A program made the translations under genes and the position numbers. DNA of 64,000 bases from Microbacteriaceae bacterium VKM Ac-2854 (lineage in GTDB: Bacteria; Actinomycetota; Actinomycetes; Actinomycetales; Microbacteriaceae). The notes below the pieces were generated by a model that worked only from the letters and a program-made list of their open reading frames with translations, did not search any database and was not told where the DNA came from. This document shows positions 50,628-56,595 of the stretch, piece by piece. Each line of letters starts with the position of its first letter. Positions within the stretch are counted from its first letter, which is position 1. The stretch covers positions 1-64,000 of the forward strand of contig JABMLH010000001.1 in assembly GCA_013205085.1 (NCBI GenBank), written 5' to 3'.

Positions 50628-51502
50628 TTCGCGTCGCCTGTCATGTCGGATGCGGGCTCGGCAGCGTCGTCGGGCGTGGGGGCTTCGGGGGTCGGGGCGT
50701 TCTCGGGGAGGGGCGATTCGGCGGGCGCGGCTACTTCGGGAGTGGTTTCGGCGGACGCGTCGCCACCGGGAGCGGCTTCGGCGGGAGTGGTTTCGGCGGA
50801 CGCGTCGTCATCGGGCGTGGCTTCTTCGCGGGTCTCGTCGCTCTCCGCGAAGAGTTCGTCGAGGCCGACGGCGGGCTCGGGCTCGTCGCCGTCGCTCTGG
50901 CTGCGGATGAACGCATCCGCCGCGATCGCCGACGCGGCGGCGGTGCCGGCGATCACCAGCACGGCGATGCCGCGGGCGGCGATCTGCTGCGCGATGCCCC
51001 ACCACGCGGTCGGATCGCCGCCGTGTCGGTCGGGGGAGACGAGCACCAGTCCGAGCACACCGTCGCGCAGCAGCGCGAGTTCGCAGAGGACGCGGATGCG
51101 CTGGGCCGCCGGCAGCTCCGACATCGCGTACTTCGCGAGTCCGGCCGCGCCGAACTGCTCCAGCTGCCGGGCCACGGCGAACGGATGCGAGGGGAGCCCC
51201 GCGAACATCAGCTCCTCCGCGACGACCGCGGACAACGAGACGTCGGGGGCCGGCTCGCTGACCACAGGGGCGTCCACGAGGGCGATGCTCGCGCGCATCC
51301 GCTTGCCGTCCTCGCGGGAGTCGACCGTGACCGTTCCGACGTCGGGCTTCATCCGCCCGCTGGCGATCAGGCCGAGCACGGTGGGGCGCTGCTGGGTCTC
51401 GGTGAGCGCCAGCGTGGCGGTGCCGCTCTCGTAGCCGAGGGTGACCGGCGGGAGGGCGGCGTCGAGCTTGCCCTTGGCGACGCCGCGCAGTTCGATCCTC
51501 AC
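50624..51502 (-). CDS. Degenerate ABC-ATPase-like protein without catalytic motifs
   Basis: The protein is 292 aa. Residues 1-200 follow the ABC ATPase plan but every catalytic motif is changed. The Walker A position reads TETQQRPTV (34-42) before LGLIASGRMKPDVGTVTVD, where a P-loop is expected. The signature reads ELPAAQRIRV (129-138) instead of LSGGQRQRV. Walker B reads LGLVLVSPDRHGGD (150-163), lacking the DE pair, and no switch histidine follows. The last 90 residues are an acidic Pro/Thr/Ala tail with repeats (AETTPAEAAP, AETTPEVAAP). It is coupled on both sides by GTGA overlaps and probably regulates or scaffolds the YhgE protein. Confidence 0.75.
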   Translation of the reverse strand: MRIELRGVAKGKLDAALPPVTLGYESGTATLALTETQQRPTVLGLIASGRMKPDVGTVTVDSREDGKRMRASIALVDAPVVSEPAPDVSLSAVVAEELMFAGLPSHPFAVARQLEQFGAAGLAKYAMSELPAAQRIRVLCELALLRDGVLGLVLVSPDRHGGDPTAWWGIAQQIAARGIAVLVIAGTAAASAIAADAFIRSQSDGDEPEPAVGLDELFAESDETREEATPDDDASAETTPAEAAPGGDASAETTPEVAAPAESPLPENAPTPEAPTPDDAAEPASDMTGDAK

Positions 51503-52113
51503 GCCTGCTCCTCCGCCCGGATCGCGGCGATCAGCGCATCCGCATCGCGCCAGCCGAAGCCCGCGACGGCGAGACCGCCCATCATCACCAAGCGCTCGGC
51601 GTCGTCGAGCCCGGATTCGTCGGCGATGTCGAGCACGTCGATCGCGGCGCGCTCGATCAAGCGGGCGAGCACGTCGGCGTCGACGTCGCCGCGGAGACGT
51701 CCGGAGGCGATTCCCCGGGCGGCGGTGGCGCGCAGCTGAGCGCGCACGGGGTCCAAGGCGGCGGCGATCGCCTCGCGGTACGGGGAGTGCACGGCGAGCC
51801 GGGCGTTCACCCGGACCGACTCGACCTCGCGCCACATCCGCGCGCCGATCAGCGCGATCTCGGTCGCGGGGTCGCTGTGTCGGACGGAGCCGACGGCGGC
51901 GGCGATGCGCTCGGCGCCCGCCGCGAAGACGGTGCCGAGCAGCTCGTCGCGGGAGGCGAAGTGGCCGTAGACGGTGCGGCGCGAGAGCCCGGCCTCCGCC
52001 GCGATCGCCTCGAGCGAGGCGTCGGAGTCGCGTCGCAGCACGGCGGCAGCGGCGAGGACGATGGCGGCGCGGTTGTCGGTGGCGTCGCGACGAGGGGTGC
52101 GGAGGCTGGTCAC
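51499..52113 (-). CDS. TetR-family regulator of the YhgE operon
   Basis: The protein is 204 aa. The helix-turn-helix is LEAIAAEAGLSRRTVYGHFA; the C-terminal ligand domain is unassigned. It is the first gene of the three-gene operon and probably represses it through the palindrome in its promoter. The GTG at 52113 follows TAGACT by 6 nt and the message is leaderless. YhgE/Pip proteins are often paired with TetR regulators. Confidence 0.92.
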   Translation of the reverse strand: MTSLRTPRRDATDNRAAIVLAAAAVLRRDSDASLEAIAAEAGLSRRTVYGHFASRDELLGTVFAAGAERIAAAVGSVRHSDPATEIALIGARMWREVESVRVNARLAVHSPYREAIAAALDPVRAQLRATAARGIASGRLRGDVDADVLARLIERAAIDVLDIADESGLDDAERLVMMGGLAVAGFGWRDADALIAAIRAEEQA

Positions 52114-52119
52114 GGTGCC

Positions 52120-52148
52120 AGTCTACATAACGTGCACATCGCTGTGCA
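52120..52148 (-). promoter_or_regulatory. Promoter and operator of the TetR/YhgE operon
   Basis: TAGACT (minus strand, 52120-52125) is the -10 box. A palindrome TGCACATCGCTGTGCA (52133-52148) lies just upstream where the -35 box should be, a typical place for a TetR operator. Confidence 0.5.
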
Positions 52149-52181
52149 AGATAACCCGGGCTTGACTCCGGAGTCGGTTCT

Positions 52182-52284
52182 GCGGAAATGCAGGGTGAGG
52201 CGGGAAATGCAGGGTCGGGCGGGAAATGAGGGCGGAACAAGCGGATGGGAGCGTGACCATCCGCGGCGACCCTGTATTTCCGCG
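52182..52284 (+). repeat. GGAAATGCAGGGT repeat, copy 2
   Basis: GCGGAAATGCAGGGT (52182-52196) and a second GGAAATGCAGGGT unit (52203-52215) face ACCCTGTATTTCCGC (52269-52283). An inner perfect stem GCGGATGG/CCATCCGC lies at 52241-52264. On plus-strand RNA the arms pair with one G-U wobble. Confidence 0.75.
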
Positions 52285-52347
52285 GCGCGCGAGGAGTTTG
52301 CGCCGAGGCGGCCGCCCGCCCGCGGCCGCCCGCCACGCCGGCGCGGG

Positions 52348-52353
52348 TAATCT
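52348..52353 (+). promoter_or_regulatory. -10 box (TAATCT) of the leaderless DUF3151 gene
   Basis: TAATCT ends 6 nt before ATG 52360. Confidence 0.5.
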
Positions 52354-52359
52354 AAGGGG

Positions 52360-52839
52360 ATGAGTGGCGAAAATCTTCTGGGTCCGGCTCCGACGCTCCT
52401 TCCGGAGGAACCCGAGGTCAAGGCCGAGCTCGCTCGATACGGGCAGCCGACCACCGTCGAGCTGGCGGCGCTCGCCGCGGCCCACCCGCGCTCGCCGCTC
52501 GCCTGGGCGCTCCTCGCCGACAGCGTCTGGGGGATCGACGCGGCGCTGCCGTCGTACGCCTACGCTCGCGTCGGCTACCACCGCGGCCTCGACGCCCTGC
52601 GCGGCGCCGGCTGGCGCGGCCAGGGCGTCGTGCCGTGGGCGCACGAGCCCAACCGCGGCTTCCTGCTCGCGCTCTACGCCCTGCGTCGGGCTGCCGCCGC
52701 GATCGGCGAGACCGACGAGGTCGAGCGGCTGACCACGTTCCTCAACAACTCCGACGACTCCGCGATCGAGGAGATCGAGCGCTTCCACGAGGATGCGCTG
52801 CCGCCGACCGCGTCGATCGTCATCCTCGGCGAGGACTGA
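52360..52839 (+). CDS. DUF3151-family protein
   Basis: The protein is 159 aa, soluble and helical. It begins MSGENLLGPAPTLLPEEPEV, the hallmark of DUF3151, a family of unknown function restricted to actinobacteria; the middle has the TPR-like DALRGAGWRGQGVVPWAHEP and NRGFLLALYALRRAA. The gene is leaderless and converges with the DoxX gene, whose stop is two bases away. Confidence 0.88.
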   Translation: MSGENLLGPAPTLLPEEPEVKAELARYGQPTTVELAALAAAHPRSPLAWALLADSVWGIDAALPSYAYARVGYHRGLDALRGAGWRGQGVVPWAHEPNRGFLLALYALRRAAAAIGETDEVERLTTFLNNSDDSAIEEIERFHEDALPPTASIVILGED

Positions 52840-52840
52840 C

Positions 52841-53188
52841 TCAGAGCGCCGCGATCTGCAGCACCACGCTGGCGACCGCGATGACGCCGAGCACGGCCGC
52901 CGGCGCGAGGGCCTTGTCTCCGACGCGCAGGTGGGCGATGACGGCGCCGACGAAGTAGAGCACGGCGCCGACGCCGGCCGCGATTCCGATCGGAGCCCAG
53001 AACAGGCCGAGCAGCAGGCCCACCGTTGCGGCGATCTCGAGCATCGCGAGCCGCGGGACGACGGTGGCCGGAACGCCGACGGCTCCCATCGAGTCCATCA
53101 GGGCGGGGGCGCGGCGCAGTTTCGCGACGCCGGAGGCGAGCAGCATCGTGGCGAGCAGGACGGAAACGATGGCGGATGCGATCGGCAT
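52841..53188 (-). CDS. DoxX-like small membrane protein
   Basis: The protein is 115 aa with four membrane helices. The first helix followed by ASGVAKLRRAPALMDSMGAV matches the DoxX/DoxX-like family, and the last pair of helices fits too. Function is unknown; relatives take part in quinone-linked redox or thiol stress. The start at 53188 has GGAG 6 nt upstream. Two palindromes in its promoter (53213-53261) also lie in front of the divergent TetR gene, so it is probably under that repressor. Confidence 0.85.
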   Translation of the reverse strand: MPIASAIVSVLLATMLLASGVAKLRRAPALMDSMGAVGVPATVVPRLAMLEIAATVGLLLGLFWAPIGIAAGVGAVLYFVGAVIAHLRVGDKALAPAAVLGVIAVASVVLQIAAL

Positions 53189-53212
53189 GGTGACTCCAAA
53201 GGTATTCGAAAG

Positions 53213-53261
53213 GGAGGATTGCCTCCGTTTCAACGGAGTCTGATTCGGAGGTATTCCTCCG
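53213..53261. promoter_or_regulatory. Two copies of a palindromic operator between DoxX and TetR genes
   Basis: GGAGG-N4-CCTCC (53213-53226) and CGGAGG-N4-CCTCCG (53246-53261) are each followed by GTTTCA, so the motif GGAGG-N4-CCTCCGTTTCA is present twice, 33 bases apart. Placement between divergent genes fits a TetR-type repressor that controls both. Confidence 0.7.
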
Positions 53262-53282
53262 TTTCACGTTTTCGTCGATCGC

Positions 53283-53288
53283 TAGCCT
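53283..53288 (+). promoter_or_regulatory. -10 box (TAGCCT) of the leaderless TetR gene
   Basis: TAGCCT ends 6 nt before GTG 53295. Confidence 0.5.
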
Positions 53289-53294
53289 GTTCCT

Positions 53295-53936
53295 GTGCCA
53301 GAACCCGCTCGCCCGCCCCGCCGCGACGCCGCGCGCAACCGCTCGGCGCTGATCGAAGCCGGCCGCTGCGCGTTCGCGCAGCACGGCCTCGGCGCGGCGC
53401 TGGAACCGATCGCGGCGGAGGCCGGGGTGGGTATCGCCACGCTGTATCGGCATTTCCCCTCCCGCACCGAATTGTGGGAGGCGGTGCTCGCCGAGCCGCT
53501 CGCGCAGATCGAGGCGCTGGTGCAGCGCGCGCTCGCGGTGGCCGATCCGTGGCAGGCGTTCGCCGGTTACCTGCACGAGGTCTGCGCCGCAGAGGCCTCA
53601 GCCGACGGGATGGTGGCCCTGATGACGACGCGCTTCGACGGCGCGCCGGGACTGCTGGCGACGCGGGCGCGCATCCAGCAGGGCGCCGAGCAGCTGTTCC
53701 AGCGGGCTCAGGACGCCGGGGCGATCCGCACCGATGCCTCGCCCACCGACCTGGCGTTCATCATGCTGGCGAACGACCGCATCGTTGAGCGACTCGGCAC
53801 CGTCGCGCCGGATGCCTGGCGGCGTGCGCTCGATCTCGCGCTGGACGGTCTGCGCACCCCGGATCCGCATCCGCTCGGCGCCGCTGCGCTCAAGCCGAAT
53901 CAGATCTGGCGGGCGCTGATGCGCGGCACCCGCTGA
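53295..53936 (+). CDS. TetR-family regulator
   Basis: The protein is 213 aa. The helix-turn-helix is LEPIAAEAGVGIATLYRHFP and the C-terminal domain fits the TetR ligand domain with the usual ending helices. Its likely sites are the two GGAGG-N4-CCTCC palindromes in the promoter, through which it would control itself and the DoxX-like gene. The ligand is unknown. Confidence 0.92.
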   Translation: MPEPARPPRRDAARNRSALIEAGRCAFAQHGLGAALEPIAAEAGVGIATLYRHFPSRTELWEAVLAEPLAQIEALVQRALAVADPWQAFAGYLHEVCAAEASADGMVALMTTRFDGAPGLLATRARIQQGAEQLFQRAQDAGAIRTDASPTDLAFIMLANDRIVERLGTVAPDAWRRALDLALDGLRTPDPHPLGAAALKPNQIWRALMRGTR

Positions 53937-53942
53937 GCCGCG

Positions 53943-53948
53943 CACAAT
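53943..53948 (+). promoter_or_regulatory. -10 box (CACAAT) of the leaderless MmcQ-like gene
   Basis: CACAAT ends 6 nt before GTG 53955. Confidence 0.4.
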
Positions 53949-53954
53949 GGAGGG

Positions 53955-54335
53955 GTGACTCCCGAGGACCTCGCCGCGTTCATCGTCGACCTGCCCGGAG
54001 CCGAGCCCGGCTTCCCCTTCGGTCCGGAGACCCGGGTGTGGAAGGTGGGCGGCAAGATCTTCGCGATCGATGCGGATACGCGGGGCGACTACGGCGTCAG
54101 CCTCAAGGCCCTGCCGGAGAACGTCACGCACCTGGTCGCGGGGGTGGACGGCATCGGTCCGGGTTATCACCTGAACAAAAAGCACTGGATCACCGTGCTG
54201 CTCGACGGCACGGTGCCGGCGGAACACGTCCAGGAGCTCATCGCCGAGTCGCACGCGATCGTTGTCGCGAGCCTGCCGAGGCGGCTGCGGCTCGCGCTCG
54301 ACGGCTCGGCGAGCGGCTCGCTGAGCGAGGAGTAG
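53955..54335 (+). CDS. MmcQ/YjbR-family protein
   Basis: The protein is 126 aa of the YjbR fold. Features are LPGAEPGFPFGPETRVWKVGGKIFA near the start, LKALPENVTHLVAGV in the middle and YHLNKKHWITVLLDG, which holds the family's KKHW motif. These single-domain proteins are thought to bind DNA or nucleic acid; no function is established. Confidence 0.88.
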   Translation: MTPEDLAAFIVDLPGAEPGFPFGPETRVWKVGGKIFAIDADTRGDYGVSLKALPENVTHLVAGVDGIGPGYHLNKKHWITVLLDGTVPAEHVQELIAESHAIVVASLPRRLRLALDGSASGSLSEE

Positions 54336-54337
54336 CC

Positions 54338-54414
54338 GTTCGCAAATGACGTCGAACGGGCTCGGCGGGCGGCATTCGGGCCGCGAACGGGCCGTTCGAC
54401 GTCATTTGTGAACG
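54338..54414. repeat. Long hairpin, CAAATGACGTCGAACGG arms
   Basis: CGTTCGCAAATGACGTCGAACGG (54338-54360) pairs with 54392-54414 over 23 positions with one wobble. It lies 3 bases after the MmcQ-like gene. Only one copy is in this window, but its design matches the other families. Confidence 0.7.
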
Positions 54415-54470
54415 GGGTCGTTCTGTTGCGCTCTGTGACAGCGCCGGGTGCGCATCCGCTCGGCCGCGCC

Positions 54471-54476
54471 TACCGT
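54471..54476 (+). promoter_or_regulatory. Possible -10 box (TACCGT) of the gene at 54506
   Basis: TACCGT lies 29 bases before ATG 54506; GAAAGG in between serves as ribosome-binding site. Confidence 0.35.
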
Positions 54477-54505
54477 GGCTGCACACCCACTCGAAAGGTC
54501 ACCCG

Positions 54506-54826
54506 ATGTCCACCCACACCCGCCTGCTGCACTCGGTCTCGACCGCATGCGAGCGCGGCGCGATGTGCGTGCACGACCGCGCGGGCCACGGATTGGGCGC
54601 GCTGCAGCTGCGCCTCGCGCTGGCCACGCCCGGCGGCTGGCAGGACGCGCTGATCACGGAGGTCTCCGACGACGGTTGGCTCACGCTGCAGCTCTGGGAC
54701 TCCAGCGAGACCGTCCGGGTCTGGCACCACGCCGCCGTCGAGCTGACCGCGGGTACGCCGGTCGCGCTGCACGAGCGCTACGCCGTGCTCGCCGCGGGCA
54801 CGTTGAAACTCAACGTCGCCCGGTAG
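54506..54826 (+). CDS. Small protein of unknown function
   Basis: The protein is 106 aa and I do not recognise it. It is a compact beta-rich sequence: ALITEVSDDGWLTLQLWDSS and ETVRVWHHAAVELTAGTPVALHERYAVL look like consecutive strands of a small barrel. There is no signal or membrane segment. ATG 54506 has GAAAGG about 8 nt upstream. Confidence 0.65.
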   Translation: MSTHTRLLHSVSTACERGAMCVHDRAGHGLGALQLRLALATPGGWQDALITEVSDDGWLTLQLWDSSETVRVWHHAAVELTAGTPVALHERYAVLAAGTLKLNVAR

Positions 54827-54867
54827 CCGCCGCGCACGCTCCCCCGGCCGCCTCCGCCGCCGCCTCC

Positions 54868-54950
54868 GCGGAAATGCAGGGTGAGCGGCGAAGTTGACGT
54901 GCGCATCCGCATGTCTCGGCCTCATTTCCGCCCGGACCCTGTATTTCCGC
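54868..54950 (+). repeat. GGAAATGCAGGGT repeat, copy 3
   Basis: GCGGAAATGCAGGGT (54868-54882) faces ACCCTGTATTTCCGC (54936-54950). The inner part has degenerated. As in the other copies, the pairing on plus-strand RNA contains one G-U wobble at the same place. Confidence 0.75.
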
Positions 54951-55012
54951 GAGGCGGTTCGGAGGAGATCGACCCTTCAGAGCATCCGTCAGTTCTTCAG
55001 CGCATCCGTCCG

Positions 55013-55426
55013 TCAGGCCTTCATGGCCATCAGCATGGATTCGCACGCCTTCATGCACGCCTCGCAGGCCATGGCGCACATGCGGCAGGTCTCGCTCATG
55101 TCGGCGTGGGTCAGGCACTCGTCCATGCAGGCCTTGCACACGGCCATGCAGGCCTCGAGCATCGCCATCATGCTGGTGGGCTCCATGCCCATCGGGCGCA
55201 TCATCGCGGTCATCATGGTCTGGCACATCGACGCGCACATCGCGCAGCGCGACGCGCAGACGCCCATACCTTCCATGCCGGCCATCGCATCCGAGCACAT
55301 CGTGCACGCCTGCATGCAGGCCGAACACGCCTCGATGCACTCCTGCATCATCGTCATGTCCATCATGGGCATCGTGGCCATGTCCTGCATCGGCATGGCC
55401 TTCATCATGTCGTCCATCGTGGTCAT
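55013..55426 (-). CDS. Met/Cys-rich four-helix copper-storage-like protein (Csp/DUF326 type)
   Basis: The protein is 137 aa with about 38 Met and 18 Cys. The cysteines fall in CxxxC and CxxC steps (ECIEACSACMQACTMC, CASRCAMCASMC, CKACMDEC, CRMCAMACEACMKAC), the layout of the copper-storage four-helix bundles (Csp, DUF326) that fill their core with Cu(I). The N-terminus adds a Met-rich run (DMMKAMPMQDMATMPMMDM), as in periplasmic copper binders, but there is no clear signal peptide. GGAGAA precedes the ATG. It is a single gene; no copper pump or CueR-type regulator is near. Confidence 0.85.
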   Translation of the reverse strand: MTTMDDMMKAMPMQDMATMPMMDMTMMQECIEACSACMQACTMCSDAMAGMEGMGVCASRCAMCASMCQTMMTAMMRPMGMEPTSMMAMLEACMAVCKACMDECLTHADMSETCRMCAMACEACMKACESMLMAMKA

Positions 55427-55526
55427 CGCAGTTCTCCGCTTCGCTCAAAGGTGGCCGCGGATGCGTGACAGTACGTAGGAGGGCATCCGTCGGTGTGTCT
55501 TGCGCACGATGGTACGCCCACAGACC

Positions 55527-55607
55527 TCTGCGAGGGACCCCTCCAGCGCGCGAGGGCGCCGCGGAGCGGGGGCCCGTCGCGTGCGGAAGGGGTCCCTCGC
55601 AGGGAGG
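55527..55607. repeat. Nested double hairpin, GCGAGGGACCC family, copy 3
   Basis: CTGCGAGGGACCCCT (55528-55542) pairs with 55588-55602 perfectly. The inner CGCGAGGGCGCC stem is partly decayed (complement GGGCCCGTCGCG). It lies between two minus-strand genes. Confidence 0.75.
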
Positions 55608-55627
55608 GGCGGGGGAGGGGGAGGGGG

Positions 55628-56389
55628 CTAGATGCCGTAGGACTCCAGGTAGGCGGCGGTGTCGTGCCAGCCCTCGACCGCGAAGGTGGTGACGCCCATG
55701 GCCTTGACGGGGTAGTCGTTGCCGTCGGGGTCGAGGCGGTCGCCGACGAAGATCATGTCGTCGAGGGGGATGCCGGTGAGCTCGGTGAGCTTGTTCATCC
55801 CGTAGGCCTTGTCGATGCCCTTGCGGGTGATGTCGACCGAGGTCGAGCCGCCGGAGCGCACCTCGAGGTCGGGAAGCAGCTCCTGCACGGCCTCGCGGAG
55901 GGTGTTCTTCTTCTCACCCGTCGGGTCCCACGCCTGCTTGGCGGCGACCGGGGCCGCCTGGCCCAGGGCGGAGAAGGTGATCTGCGAGTCGCGATCTTCG
56001 AGGATGGGGCCCCAGGTGTCCGACTCCCAGTAGCCGAGCTCGCGCGCCTTCTGCTCGACAGCCGCGAGGGCGCGTGCCTTCTCATTCTCGGTGAGGTTCT
56101 CGGCGTAGATCTGCTTCCAGTCGCCCTCGACCGAGGAGTCGAAGAGGTAGTACTGCGTGCCGCAGGTGGGCATCAGGTGCAGCTTCGCCAGCGCCTCGGG
56201 GTCGGCGCCCTTGAGGTTGTCCAGCACCTGCATCCGGAACTGACCGATCTGGCCGCCCGAGATGATGCACACCTCGGTCGCCGTGAGCAGACGCACCAGC
56301 AGGTCGGCCATCTTCGGGTCGACGGGGGACTTCGACGCGGCGAGGGTGTCGTCGAGATCGAAGGCCATCAGACGAGGAAGCGTGGGCAT
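55628..56389 (-). CDS. HAD-IIB phosphatase
   Basis: The protein is 253 aa. The nucleophile motif is MAFDLDDTLAAS (Asp11, Asp13), motif II CIISGG, motif III with Lys of DITRKGIDKAYG and motif IV FVGDRLDPDGND, in the order of subclass IIB, which includes phosphomannomutase-like and sugar phosphatases. The substrate is unknown. The start at 56389 was set at MPTLPRLMAFDL; a longer frame upstream lacks support. A minus-strand -10 box TATCCT lies near 56439-56444. Confidence 0.9.
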   Translation of the reverse strand: MPTLPRLMAFDLDDTLAASKSPVDPKMADLLVRLLTATEVCIISGGQIGQFRMQVLDNLKGADPEALAKLHLMPTCGTQYYLFDSSVEGDWKQIYAENLTENEKARALAAVEQKARELGYWESDTWGPILEDRDSQITFSALGQAAPVAAKQAWDPTGEKKNTLREAVQELLPDLEVRSGGSTSVDITRKGIDKAYGMNKLTELTGIPLDDMIFVGDRLDPDGNDYPVKAMGVTTFAVEGWHDTAAYLESYGI

Positions 56390-56471
56390 GGGTCTCTTTT
56401 CGTGGAAGGTGCCGAGAGCTGGCAGGTCGCCGAGAAGAGGATAGGCCATCGCGCCTCACGAGCGCTTCCCT

Positions 56472-56594
56472 CCCCGCGAGATGCCACTTGTGGACGCGAC
56501 ACGCCGACGCGAGCGTACAGAAGAGGCATCTCGCGGGGAGAGGGCGGGGAGAGGGCGGGGAGAGGGCGGGGAGAGGGCGGGGAGAGGGCGGGGC
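56472..56594. repeat. Hairpin (GAGATGCC arms) followed by an 11-bp tandem repeat
   Basis: CCCCGCGAGATGCC (56472-56485) pairs perfectly with 56525-56538. Directly after it AGAGGGCGGGG is repeated five times (56540-56594). This sits between the GntR end and the HAD start, both on the minus strand. The tandem part is likely slippage-derived. Confidence 0.7.
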
Positions 56595-56595
56595 G

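Noticed and set aside
54894-55478. Plus-strand frame opposite the Met/Cys-rich protein
   Set aside because: It is the reverse complement of the Met/Cys codons (giving His/Met/Ala-rich sequence); the minus-strand frame has the Csp cysteine spacing and a ribosome-binding site.
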